From: Myxococcales bacterium
GTDB taxonomy: Bacteria; Myxococcota_A; Polyangia; Palsa-1104; JAEUJZ01
Assembly (NCBI GenBank): GCA_016794505.1
Contig: JAEUJZ010000160.1
Location: 186,001-250,000, forward strand
Length of the DNA: 64,000 bases
Direction of reading: 5' to 3'
The position numbers were made by a program, and so were the translations under genes. Of this stretch, positions 14,718 to 22,825 are shown in pieces. Each line of letters opens with the position of its first letter. Positions within the stretch are counted from its first letter, which is position 1. A model generated the notes under the pieces. That model saw nothing but the letters and a program-made list of their open reading frames with translations, was not told the DNA's origin and made no database searches.

Positions 14718-17335
14718 GTGGCAGCGATCTACATAGCCACTGGGCTCGCTTGTTCATCGCGTCGCTGGCCAGCGCGGGGGTGCGCAGCGTCGTGCTCAGT
14801 CCGGGATCGCGATCGACGCCGCTTGCTCTGGCGGCGGCGCGCGAGGATCGGCTGCAGCTGCACATCGTGATCGATGAGCGAGCTGCGGCGTTCTTTGCGT
14901 TGGGACAAGCGCGCATGACGGGGCGGCCGTCGCTTTTGATCTGCACGTCGGGCAGTGCGGCTGGGCACTATCTGCCGGCGATCATCGAAGCCACACAGAG
15001 CCACCTGCCGCTAATCGCCGTCACCGCCGATCGGCCGTGGGATGCCTATGACTGTGCGTCCGCGCAGACCATCGATCAGATCAAGATCTTCGGCGACAAC
15101 GTGCGCCATTTTGCCGAGCTAGGCTTGCCCGATCCGCAGCCGAGCGCGCTTGCTGCCGTCGTTCGGATTGCCGCGCAGGCGGTGGCGAATAGTCAAGGCC
15201 CGCGGCCGGGCCCGGTTCACATCAACGCACGCTTTCGCAAACCCCTGGAGCCGATCGCCGTCGCGCAGCGCGAGTCGTTTTGTGACGTGGTGGACGCGCT
15301 ACTGGCCAAGGGGCCGCCGCGCGTCTTTGTACCGTCTGCTTCTCAATCGCCTATCGACGAAGCGGCGCTGCTCAGCCTTGCGGTGCTGTGTGCCGAGCGA
15401 CCGCGCGGCCTTGTGGTCTGCGGTCCGGCGTGGTCTGGATGCGATGCGCAGGCGCTGCGTGAGGCGCTGGCCGATCTTGCCCGCGCGACGGGCTTTGTGA
15501 TCTGGGCCGAAGCCACAAGCGGAGTGCGCTTTGGCAGTCTGCCTGTCGTTCAGGGCGCATTTGATGCGGTGCTGCGCTCACCCGCGCTGTGCGCAGCGCT
15601 GGAGCCACAGCTTGTGATCGAGCTTGGCGGTCCGCCGGTCTCGTCGACCTATGCTCGCTTTTTGGCGCAGCATGCCGACTGCCAGCGGGTCATCGTTGCG
15701 CCACACGGCTGGAACGATCCCAGCGGAGGCGCGGACCTGATGATCTGGGCGGATCCGGCGACGCTTTGTCAGGCCCTGTCCCGACATCCACTTTTGACTG
15801 TGCGTTCGCACGAGGCCGCCCGCGAAGCATATGCGTCGCTGCTGAAGCGGGTCGAAGCCTGCGCTTGGTCGATCGTCGAAGACGCGCAGCGCGATGGCGG
15901 GCTGTCCGAAGGGGCGGTGGCGGCTGCGCTCGTTTCTGCACTGCCACCGGGCGCCACACTGATGGTGGGTAATAGCCTGGCCGTGCGCGATCTCGATCTG
16001 TTCTGTCCTCCGTCGGAAAAACCTCTGCGTGTGCTGCACCAGCGAGGCGCGGCCGGCATTGACGGACTGATCGCAGGCGCAGCCGGAGCGCGCTCACAGA
16101 GCCGCGAACCGCTGGCGCTGCTGCTGGGAGACCTCTCAGCGCAGCACGATCTCGGCGGCTTGGCGACCCTGCAGAGCGCTGCGGGGCCGCTCGTTGTCGT
16201 CGTGATGAACAATGGCGGTGGGCGCATTTTTGAGCAGCTTCCCATCGCAGATTCACCGTCGGTGAGCTCGCAATTTGAGCGGCTGTTCATTACGCCTCAG
16301 CAGATCGATTTTCATGCCGCAGCCCAAGCGTTTTGCGTGGCGCACGCGCGCGTCTTGGATCGGGCGCAGCTTGTGGCCGCGCTCGATCGCGGGTTGTCGG
16401 ATTCGCGACCGCTGTTGATTGAGTGCTGCGTGCCGCCGCACGACGGCCGATCCCGTCGGGCGCAGATCTGGCAACGGCTGGCAGCCGAGCGACCTCCCGA
16501 CGGATCAGAGTCGTCTTCGATCCCGTCGCGATCCGCGCTGCGCCGGGCTATGCCGGTGGCGATTTTTCTGCACGGCTTTCTGGGCAGTCCCGCGCTGTGG
16601 CACGACGTGCGAGCGCAGCTAAACCGCGAAAGCCACGCCGCGAACCTGCCCGGACACGGCGAGCATCTGCCCAACACGAGCGACGACTTTGACACGGTGG
16701 TTGCCCACTTGGCCCGCTCACTGCCCGACGAGGGCTGCGAGCTTGTGGGTTATTCGATGGGCGCACGCGTGGCCTTGGCCTTGGCGCTGCATGCCCCAAG
16801 CCGTGTGCGAGCCCTGACGCTGATCGGTGTCGATCCAGGCTTCTTACCCGAACAGCACGAAGAACGCGCCCGCCGAATGGCCTGGGAAGACGATCTGGCG
16901 GCGCTGCTTTCGACGCAGGGAATCGCGGCGTTTGTCGATCGCTGGGAACAGCTGCCCGTATTTGCCAGCCAGCGTCAGTTGCCACCTGCTGTGTTGGCCA
17001 TGCAGAGGCAGCAGCGCTTGGCGCACGATCCTCGGGGCTTGGCCTGGGCGCTGCGAGCGCTGGGCACAGGGCGTATGCCCAGCCTGTGGTCGCGTCTGTC
17101 GGCGCTGCGGCTGCCGGTTCGCCTGATCAACGGATCGCTCGACGAGAAGTTCGTACACATCGGCCGCAGGCTGCAGGGCTGCCTGCCGAGCTTGACGCAC
17201 ATCATCCTGCCCAACGTCGGACACAACGTGGTGCTGGAATCACCCACGCACGTCATGCACATCTTGAGGACGCCCCATGGCCACATCGAGCACGAAGCTT
17301 CCCCAACACTCCACCCCCGTCGACGGAGCGGCTGA
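14714..17335 (+). CDS. menD-menH: fused MenD-MenH: SEPHCHC synthase + SHCHC synthase
   Basis: 873 residues from ATG 14714 (overlaps menF stop by 4 nt). Residues 1-~590 are MenD, a ThDP enzyme that adds 2-oxoglutarate-derived succinic semialdehyde to isochorismate: LSPGSRSTPLALAA (29-42), activating Glu55 in VIDERAAAFFALG, TSGSAAGHYLPAIIEA, and the ThDP-binding LGDLSAQHD...MNNGGGRIFEQLP region (471-510). After a ~25-residue Ser/Arg linker, residues ~613-855 are MenH, an alpha/beta hydrolase that eliminates pyruvate: LHGFLGSP, nucleophile Ser681 in GYSMGA, Asp810 in NGSLDEKF and His837 in VGHNVVLE. Both parts keep their catalytic residues. An internal ATG at 16550 could start MenH alone but has no clear ribosome binding site. 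The end overlaps menB by 59 nt. Confidence 0.93.
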   Translation: MSGSDLHSHWARLFIASLASAGVRSVVLSPGSRSTPLALAAAREDRLQLHIVIDERAAAFFALGQARMTGRPSLLICTSGSAAGHYLPAIIEATQSHLPLIAVTADRPWDAYDCASAQTIDQIKIFGDNVRHFAELGLPDPQPSALAAVVRIAAQAVANSQGPRPGPVHINARFRKPLEPIAVAQRESFCDVVDALLAKGPPRVFVPSASQSPIDEAALLSLAVLCAERPRGLVVCGPAWSGCDAQALREALADLARATGFVIWAEATSGVRFGSLPVVQGAFDAVLRSPALCAALEPQLVIELGGPPVSSTYARFLAQHADCQRVIVAPHGWNDPSGGADLMIWADPATLCQALSRHPLLTVRSHEAAREAYASLLKRVEACAWSIVEDAQRDGGLSEGAVAAALVSALPPGATLMVGNSLAVRDLDLFCPPSEKPLRVLHQRGAAGIDGLIAGAAGARSQSREPLALLLGDLSAQHDLGGLATLQSAAGPLVVVVMNNGGGRIFEQLPIADSPSVSSQFERLFITPQQIDFHAAAQAFCVAHARVLDRAQLVAALDRGLSDSRPLLIECCVPPHDGRSRRAQIWQRLAAERPPDGSESSSIPSRSALRRAMPVAIFLHGFLGSPALWHDVRAQLNRESHAANLPGHGEHLPNTSDDFDTVVAHLARSLPDEGCELVGYSMGARVALALALHAPSRVRALTLIGVDPGFLPEQHEERARRMAWEDDLAALLSTQGIAAFVDRWEQLPVFASQRQLPPAVLAMQRQQRLAHDPRGLAWALRALGTGRMPSLWSRLSALRLPVRLINGSLDEKFVHIGRRLQGCLPSLTHIILPNVGHNVVLESPTHVMHILRTPHGHIEHEASPTLHPRRRSG

Positions 17336-18170
17336 GCACGCGTCGGCACCGGCCTTCGTTCCGGTCAGCGACGTACACTTCACCGACATCAAGTATGAAA
17401 AGACCGATGATGGCATCGCCAAGATCACCATCAACCGACCGGACGTCCGCAATGCGTTCCGACCGCTGACGGTGAAAGAGCTATCGAAAGCGTTCGATGA
17501 CGCTCGCGATGACGCCAACATCGGCGTGGTCATCTTGTGCGGCGAAGGCCCCGATGCCTTCTGCTCGGGCGGCGATCAGCGCGTACGCGGGCACGGTGGT
17601 TACGTCGGAGACGACGGCATTCCGCGGCTGAACGTGCTGGACCTGCAGCGGCAGATTCGCACGCTGCCCAAGCCGGTGATTGCCATGGTGGCGGGCTATG
17701 CCATTGGTGGCGGACACGTGCTGCACATGCTGTGTGATCTGACGATCGCGGCGGATAACGCGCGCTTCGGTCAGACGGGCCCGCGCGTCGGCAGCTTTGA
17801 TGGGGGCTATGGCGCGTCGTACATGGCGCGCATCGTCGGGCAAAAGAAAGCCCGCGAGATCTGGTTTCTGTGCCGCCAGTACGACGCCAAGCAGGCACTG
17901 GACATGGGCCTTGTGAACACGGTGGTGCCCCTTGCGCAGCTTGAGGCAGAGACGCTCAAGTGGGCGCGCGAGATGCTGGCCAACAGCCCCACCGCGCTGC
18001 GCTTCCTGAAAGCTGCGCTCAACGCCGACTGCGACGGGCAAGCGGGCCTGCAAGAGCTCGCTGGCAGCGCGACGCTGCTTTATTACCTGACGGAAGAAGG
18101 GCGCGAAGGCAAGCAGGCCTTTCTTGAGAAGCGCACGCCCAACTTCAAGCAGTTCAAGCGCTTCCCATGA
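17277..18170 (+). CDS. menB: 1,4-dihydroxy-2-naphthoyl-CoA synthase (MenB), type I
   Basis: 297 residues. Crotonase-fold enzyme that cyclises o-succinylbenzoyl-CoA. From residue ~38 on it closely follows the E. coli pattern: TINRPDVRNAFRPLTVKEL, FCSGGDQRVRG, AMVAGYAIGGGHVLHM and GQTGPRVGSFDGG. The QTG at 166-168 is the type I signature; in that class bicarbonate takes the place of an acidic side chain. The first ~30 residues are a Ser/Pro/Ala-rich extension encoded inside the 59-nt overlap with menD-menH. No other in-frame ATG precedes the conserved core, so 17277 is retained. The stop overlaps menA (ATGA). Confidence 0.95.
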   Translation: MATSSTKLPQHSTPVDGAAEHASAPAFVPVSDVHFTDIKYEKTDDGIAKITINRPDVRNAFRPLTVKELSKAFDDARDDANIGVVILCGEGPDAFCSGGDQRVRGHGGYVGDDGIPRLNVLDLQRQIRTLPKPVIAMVAGYAIGGGHVLHMLCDLTIAADNARFGQTGPRVGSFDGGYGASYMARIVGQKKAREIWFLCRQYDAKQALDMGLVNTVVPLAQLEAETLKWAREMLANSPTALRFLKAALNADCDGQAGLQELAGSATLLYYLTEEGREGKQAFLEKRTPNFKQFKRFP

Positions 18171-19183
18171 CCGCTGCACCGCAGTCCACAAGCAGCACTT
18201 CGGCAGCAAACGCAGCCGCCAGATCCGCAGCGCCAGCGTGCGGTCCGGCGGAGCCAGCCGGGCGTTGCATGCCGGCCCCAGGATCGCTTCGCGCGTGGCT
18301 TTTGGCCACCCGTCCACAGACGCTGACCGTCGGCGCCGTGCCCGTGATGGTGGGATCTGCCTTGGCTTGGCATCACCCCGGATTTCGGCCGCTCGCCGCG
18401 TGGGCAGCCCTTCTCGGGGCGCTGTGGATCCAGATCGGTACGAACCTGGCGAACGATGTCTTCGACTTTGAAAAAGGGGCGGATACGGCCGAGCGGCTGG
18501 GGCCACTGCGCGTGACGCAGGCGGGGCTGATCTCGCCGGCCGCCATGCGCCGCGGCATGTGGCTTTCGTTCGCGCTGGCCACTCTCTGCGGCGGGTACCT
18601 GACCTGGGTGGCGGGGCTGCCCATCGTGGTGATTGGCCTTCTGGCCATCGCATCCGGCATTGCCTATACCGGCGGGCCATATCCACTGGGATACAACGGC
18701 CTGGGCGATGTCTTTGTGTTTGTCTTCTTTGGACTGGTCGCGGTGTGTGGCACGTGCCTGGTCGCAGCAGATGGCGCCTTGGCGGTATCCCCGCGGGTGA
18801 TTGCTGCCGCCATTCCCGTCGGAGCGCTGGCCACTGCTGTGCTGGTGGTGAACAACGTGCGCGATCAGTGCAGCGATGTGCAGGCCGGCAAGCGGACCCT
18901 GGTTGTGCGCTTCGGCCGGCGCTTTGGCGTCGCGGAATACTTCGCGCTGATCGGTCTGAGCTACGTCGTGCCAGTGCTGTTTGTTCTGGCTGGCTGGGCT
19001 GGACTCATCGGACTGCTGCCGCTTTTGACCCTGCCTTTAACCTGGCCGCTATTGCAGACGATGTCTGCTGCAACAGACGGAAGTACGTTAAACCGAACGC
19101 TGGCTAAGACGGCGCAGCTCGTTCTGATGTTTGGCGTGCTATGGGCGATCGCGCTGTGGCGCAGCCCGATTTCAGGATCCTGA
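18167..19183 (+). CDS. menA: 1,4-dihydroxy-2-naphthoate polyprenyltransferase (MenA)
   Basis: 338 residues, UbiA-superfamily integral membrane protein. It attaches the polyprenyl chain to DHNA with loss of CO2. The first Asp-rich motif is in GTNLANDVFDFEKGAD (~91-106), the second in NNVRDQCSDVQAGKRTL. Eight or so hydrophobic segments follow LATRPQTLTVGAVPVMVGSA. A 35-residue Ser/Ala N-terminal extension precedes the first membrane helix; an internal ATG at 18269 would remove it, but the ATGA overlap with menB supports 18167. It shares one base with the menC start. Confidence 0.95.
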   Translation: MTAAPQSTSSTSAANAAARSAAPACGPAEPAGRCMPAPGSLRAWLLATRPQTLTVGAVPVMVGSALAWHHPGFRPLAAWAALLGALWIQIGTNLANDVFDFEKGADTAERLGPLRVTQAGLISPAAMRRGMWLSFALATLCGGYLTWVAGLPIVVIGLLAIASGIAYTGGPYPLGYNGLGDVFVFVFFGLVAVCGTCLVAADGALAVSPRVIAAAIPVGALATAVLVVNNVRDQCSDVQAGKRTLVVRFGRRFGVAEYFALIGLSYVVPVLFVLAGWAGLIGLLPLLTLPLTWPLLQTMSAATDGSTLNRTLAKTAQLVLMFGVLWAIALWRSPISGS

Positions 19184-20364
19184 TGACCTGCGACGCCGCA
19201 TCCCTGCGTGTGTCAGCGCCGCGCATCGCTGCGGCTGCGCTGCATCCGTGGAGCGGAGCCGTAGCCAGGCCGCTGGGCAGCCGCGTGCAGCCAGTTCACA
19301 GTCGGGCGGGCCTGGTGCTGGCGCTGCGCGACCCGAGCGGCCGCATCGGACTTGGCGAGGCATCGCCGCTGCCTGGCATGTCGCCGGACACCTTGGCGGA
19401 CTGCGCGCAGGTCCTGAAAGACGTGCCAGCGCTGCTCGGCCATGCGGCTCAGGACGACGCTGGCTGGCCGATCCTGCCATCGCTGCGCGCCCTGCCGGCT
19501 GCCCGCTTCGCGTTTGAAACGGCATTCGCGGATCTGTGGGCACAAACGCAGCGGGACGAGCTCGGTTCATCGCTGACTCTGGCGCAGATCCTGGGGGGAT
19601 TGGCCAACCCTGCGCCGATTGAGCTCAATGCCCTGGTCGCATCGATAGGCGAAGCGCAGGCTGCTGTGCAGGCAGGCTTTCGCACGCTGAAATGGAAGAT
19701 CGGTGGCCCGGACTTCACCGCCGATCGTGCGCTGCTGCAGACCCTGCGGGCCAGCCTGCCGACGGATGTTGCGCTGCGCGTTGATGCCAATGGCGCGTAC
19801 TGTGTCACGGCAGCAAACGAATACTTGGCCGCGCTTGCCGACCTGCGTCTGGAATACGTCGAGCAGCCGGTGGCCGCTGGCGCGTGGGATACGCAGGCGC
19901 TGCAGAGTGCGGGTGTGCCACTGGCCGCCGATGAGTCCCTACTGCTGCCAAACGAGCGAGCGCGGCTGTGGGCGACGAAGCAGGCGGTGGTCTGGGTGAT
20001 CAAGCCGGCGCTGCACGGGCTGCGCGGGGCGCGAGATCTGGCGCTGCAGGCGCAAGCGCAGGGCATTGACGTCGTGATCACGCACCTCTTCGATGGACCT
20101 GTGGCCTTGGCCGCTGCGCGCGAGCTTGCCCATTCGCTGCAGTCGCCGCCGCGGGCTTGTGGCTTGGCTGGGCACGCGGCTCTGGCTGCGTGGCCTGCGC
20201 TTCCGGCTGACGCGGTGGCGCCGCCTGTGCCCCGTGCGTTCGCGGATGGGCCTGAGATACGCGCTGGATCAACGAGGCTGCACAGCCACGGCGGCGTCGG
20301 CTTGGGCCGCGTGGATCGCCAGGCATTTCTGGCTGCGCTGACTGCCGGTGACAGAGCACCATGA
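19183..20364 (+). CDS. menC: o-succinylbenzoate synthase (MenC)
   Basis: 393 residues from ATG 19183, which overlaps the menA stop by one base (TGATG); an in-frame ATG at 19141 would need a 43-nt overlap and is less likely. Enolase-superfamily dehydratase converting SHCHC to o-succinylbenzoate. The capping domain has LGEASPLPGMS; the barrel has the KxK acid/base pair (Lys170, Lys172 in LKWKIGG), metal ligands Asp201 (VDANGAY), Glu227 (EQPV), Asp250 (ADES) and the opposite Lys274 (VIKPAL). All key residues are present. The stop overlaps menE (ATGA). Confidence 0.95.
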   Translation: MTCDAASLRVSAPRIAAAALHPWSGAVARPLGSRVQPVHSRAGLVLALRDPSGRIGLGEASPLPGMSPDTLADCAQVLKDVPALLGHAAQDDAGWPILPSLRALPAARFAFETAFADLWAQTQRDELGSSLTLAQILGGLANPAPIELNALVASIGEAQAAVQAGFRTLKWKIGGPDFTADRALLQTLRASLPTDVALRVDANGAYCVTAANEYLAALADLRLEYVEQPVAAGAWDTQALQSAGVPLAADESLLLPNERARLWATKQAVVWVIKPALHGLRGARDLALQAQAQGIDVVITHLFDGPVALAAARELAHSLQSPPRACGLAGHAALAAWPALPADAVAPPVPRAFADGPEIRAGSTRLHSHGGVGLGRVDRQAFLAALTAGDRAP

Positions 20365-21920
20365 GCACGCTGTCCTTGCGTGACGCGGCCCGCTCGCATG
20401 CCGGCGAGCTAGCGGTGCTGGCCCCAGCCGAAGGCGCGACACTGCGCTATGGCGAGCTGATGCTGCGCGTCGCCGCGATGTGGGCTGCGCTGCGCCAAAG
20501 CGGAGCACGCTTGGGGCCTGCCGCACGCATTGCGATCCGCGTGCACAATCGGCTCGACACGCTGCTGGTGCTGCTGGCACTCAACGAGTCAGCAACGCCC
20601 TGTGTGCCGCTGCATCCTCGGCTCACCGATGCGGAAGTCGCGGTGCTTCTGGCCGATGCGCAGCCCGATCGCTGCATCGGCGCGGACGAGCTAGCTGATC
20701 TCGCGCAGCAAGCACCCACGGCGCAGGATCTTGCGGACTTTGCCGCGCTGCCTCGCGCAGCGGACCAGCGCACGCTGGCCATCCTGTACACGTCGGGTAC
20801 GAGCGGCATGCCCAAGGGGGCGATGCTTCCTGCCTCGGCGTTTGTGGCCAGTGCGGTGGCCAGCGCCCAGAACTTGAGCTGGCTCGCTGACGATCGCTGG
20901 CTTCTGTGCTTGCCGCTGTGCCACGTCGGTGGCCTGTCGATCGTGACGCGCTGTCTGCTTGCGCGGAAGGCGCTGGTGCTGTTGCCGCGTGCCGAGGTCC
21001 CGGCGATCTTGGCCGCCATCGAGCGCGATCGGGTGACGCTGCTTTCGGTGGTTCCGACGCTTCTTTCCGGCCTGCTGCGCGACGATCGATGCGGTCTGCT
21101 ATCGCGTCTGCGCGTGGTGCTGTCGGGGGGCGCGGCGACCCCGCAGCCGCTTTATGAGCAGGCTCTTGCGCAGCGGGTGCCGCTCTTGCGCACGTATGGT
21201 CTGACGGAAGCCTGCTCGCAAGTGACGGTGGGCACACTGCGACGGATCGGGCAGCGGCAAGCGGGCTCAGGCCAGCCGCTGCCGGGAATCGAGGTGATCA
21301 TCCGACGCGAGTGCGACGACAACAGCACGGATGCGGACGTAGCGCGTGCGGACGTTGCGAGCCCGCAGGAGGGCGTGCTGCCGTTGGGGCAGGCTGGGCG
21401 CATCTGCCTGCGTGGACCGACGCTGATGACCGGCTATCTGCATCGGCCGGTGCTTGCGGGGCAGTTCTTTGACACGGGTGATATCGGCTATCTCGATCCG
21501 GGCTGTGCGCCAAGTACGCGCGCAGATCTTGGCGCTCTGCATGTGCTATCGCGGCGCACGGATCTGATCGTGCGTGGTGGCGAGAACGTCTATCCCGCCG
21601 AGGTGGAAGCGGCGCTCTTGACGTGCTCGGGCGTGGCCGCTGCGTTGGTGTTTGGCGTCGACGATCCCGTATGGGGGGCCAAGGTCGCGGCAGCGCTGGT
21701 GCCGCCACCAGATGACCCGCGAGCGCTCGATGATCCCAGTCGCTTCGTGCTGCTTGCTGAGCAGCTTGCGCCGCGCTTGGCGGGATTCAAACGACCGCGC
21801 CTTGTGTGTTTTGTTCGCGCCCTGCCCGAGCTCGCAAATGGCAAGCCGGATCGACGGCGCGCGGCACGTGACTTGGCCGATCAGCTGCGGCCTCTGCCCA
21901 GCTCTGGCCCGTCGGCATAG
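20361..21920 (+). CDS. menE: o-succinylbenzoate-CoA ligase (MenE)
   Basis: 519 residues, member of the ANL adenylating superfamily. It activates o-succinylbenzoate with ATP and CoA. The P-loop LYTSGTSGMPKG lies at 143-154; GGAATPQPLYEQ and RTYGLTEACSQ form the A4/A5 region, and the hinge and C-terminal domain follow in DTGDIGYLD, RRTDLIVRGGENVYPAEVEA and NGKPDR with the catalytic Lys. A ~25-residue Asp/Ala-rich insert lies before the hinge (around 315-335). It is the last gene of the block and converges with the dsrE-like gene 40 nt away. Confidence 0.94.
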   Translation: MSTLSLRDAARSHAGELAVLAPAEGATLRYGELMLRVAAMWAALRQSGARLGPAARIAIRVHNRLDTLLVLLALNESATPCVPLHPRLTDAEVAVLLADAQPDRCIGADELADLAQQAPTAQDLADFAALPRAADQRTLAILYTSGTSGMPKGAMLPASAFVASAVASAQNLSWLADDRWLLCLPLCHVGGLSIVTRCLLARKALVLLPRAEVPAILAAIERDRVTLLSVVPTLLSGLLRDDRCGLLSRLRVVLSGGAATPQPLYEQALAQRVPLLRTYGLTEACSQVTVGTLRRIGQRQAGSGQPLPGIEVIIRRECDDNSTDADVARADVASPQEGVLPLGQAGRICLRGPTLMTGYLHRPVLAGQFFDTGDIGYLDPGCAPSTRADLGALHVLSRRTDLIVRGGENVYPAEVEAALLTCSGVAAALVFGVDDPVWGAKVAAALVPPPDDPRALDDPSRFVLLAEQLAPRLAGFKRPRLVCFVRALPELANGKPDRRRAARDLADQLRPLPSSGPSA

Positions 21921-21959
21921 CTCTTCGCGCAGCCTGGGCGCACGGGCTGGGTCGACTGA

Positions 21960-22595
21960 CTAGATGAACAGAGTGACCTTGCCAGCGGATGCGCGCTCGA
22001 TGAACGTGGCGGCGCCGCACACCTTGAGTGTGGGGTAGTCGATCAGCTCGTCCTGGCCGATGCCCATCAGGCCCATCGACATCTCGCAGGCGTTGATCAC
22101 AACGCCTAGGTCGGCGGCAGCAGCCATAAGCTCCTCGACGGAGGCGACCTTGCGACCCTGCATGATGCTGCGGATCATCTTGGCGCCGGCACCGCCCATG
22201 TTCCACTGCGACAGCGGTAGCTTGCGGGTGCCGCGTGGCAGCATCCAGCTGAACATCTTGCCGATCAGGGTCTTGCCCTGGCCGCTTTTCTTGGGGTCGC
22301 GCAGCGCGGCAAAGCCCCAGAACGTGAAGAACATCTCGACTTCCATGCCCGACGCTGCCGCCGCCGTGGCGATGGTAAACGCGGCGATGGCGTGATCGAG
22401 TGTGCCCGAGAAAACAACCATCGATACGCGCTCGACTTGCCCACTGCCCGCCTGCGCCGTGCCGCTGGTCGCAAGTGGCAAGCCGGGGATGGCTGAAGGG
22501 GTCGCTTCCACGCGGGCAAGGCGCGCTTGTAGATCAGCGACCTGCTTCTGCAGCTCGGCGATCTGCGCGCTCGGATCGGCGCTGTGGCTGCTCAT
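21960..22595 (-). CDS. DsrE/DsrF-like family protein (DsrE2 type) with N-terminal coiled coil
   Basis: 211 residues from ATG 22595, preceded by a strong AGGAGG site; the frame continues upstream into the tusA-like gene but without support. Residues ~8-30 are a heptad-like helix (IAELQKQVADLQARLARVE). The remainder matches DsrE/DsrF/DsrH-like peroxiredoxin-related proteins, with MVVFSGTLDHAIAAFTIA, VEMFFTFWGF and the conserved Cys in VINACEMSMGLMGI. Relatives hand sulfane sulfur between carriers, usually together with TusA and rhodanese. Here the tusA-like gene lies 2 nt upstream, which supports a sulfur-relay role. Substrate unknown. Confidence 0.85.
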   Translation of the reverse strand: MSSHSADPSAQIAELQKQVADLQARLARVEATPSAIPGLPLATSGTAQAGSGQVERVSMVVFSGTLDHAIAAFTIATAAAASGMEVEMFFTFWGFAALRDPKKSGQGKTLIGKMFSWMLPRGTRKLPLSQWNMGGAGAKMIRSIMQGRKVASVEELMAAAADLGVVINACEMSMGLMGIGQDELIDYPTLKVCGAATFIERASAGKVTLFI

Positions 22596-22597
22596 GG

Positions 22598-22825
22598 CTA
22601 GGCCTCCTTGCGAATCTGCGCGCGGTAGTGATCTTCTGCTTTGTCGACGGACAGCAAGTGGTTCCCTGTCTTGCTGCACCAGGCGCGTACGTCGTTGGGA
22701 AAGGCCTCGTCATCGGAAAGAACGACGAGCTCTTGCCCCTTGCTCAGCGTGCGTGCCTCTTTGGCCAGTGCGACGATGGGCATGGGACAGGACTTGCCGC
22801 GGGCATCCAGGGTCTTTTGGCTCAT
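22598..22825 (-). CDS. TusA/SirA-like sulfur carrier
   Basis: 75 residues, the standard size. The hallmark Cys13 is in KSCPMPIV, the persulfide site of TusA-family carriers, and the start LDARGKSCPMP plus the C-terminal half SKTGNHLLSVDK fit the two-layer fold. TusA proteins accept sulfur from a desulfurase or rhodanese and pass it to DsrE-type partners or to tRNA/molybdopterin pathways. The ATG overlaps the kinase stop (ATGA) and the dsrE-like gene begins 2 nt after its stop, so the three are translated from one message. Confidence 0.92.
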   Translation of the reverse strand: MSQKTLDARGKSCPMPIVALAKEARTLSKGQELVVLSDDEAFPNDVRAWCSKTGNHLLSVDKAEDHYRAQIRKEA

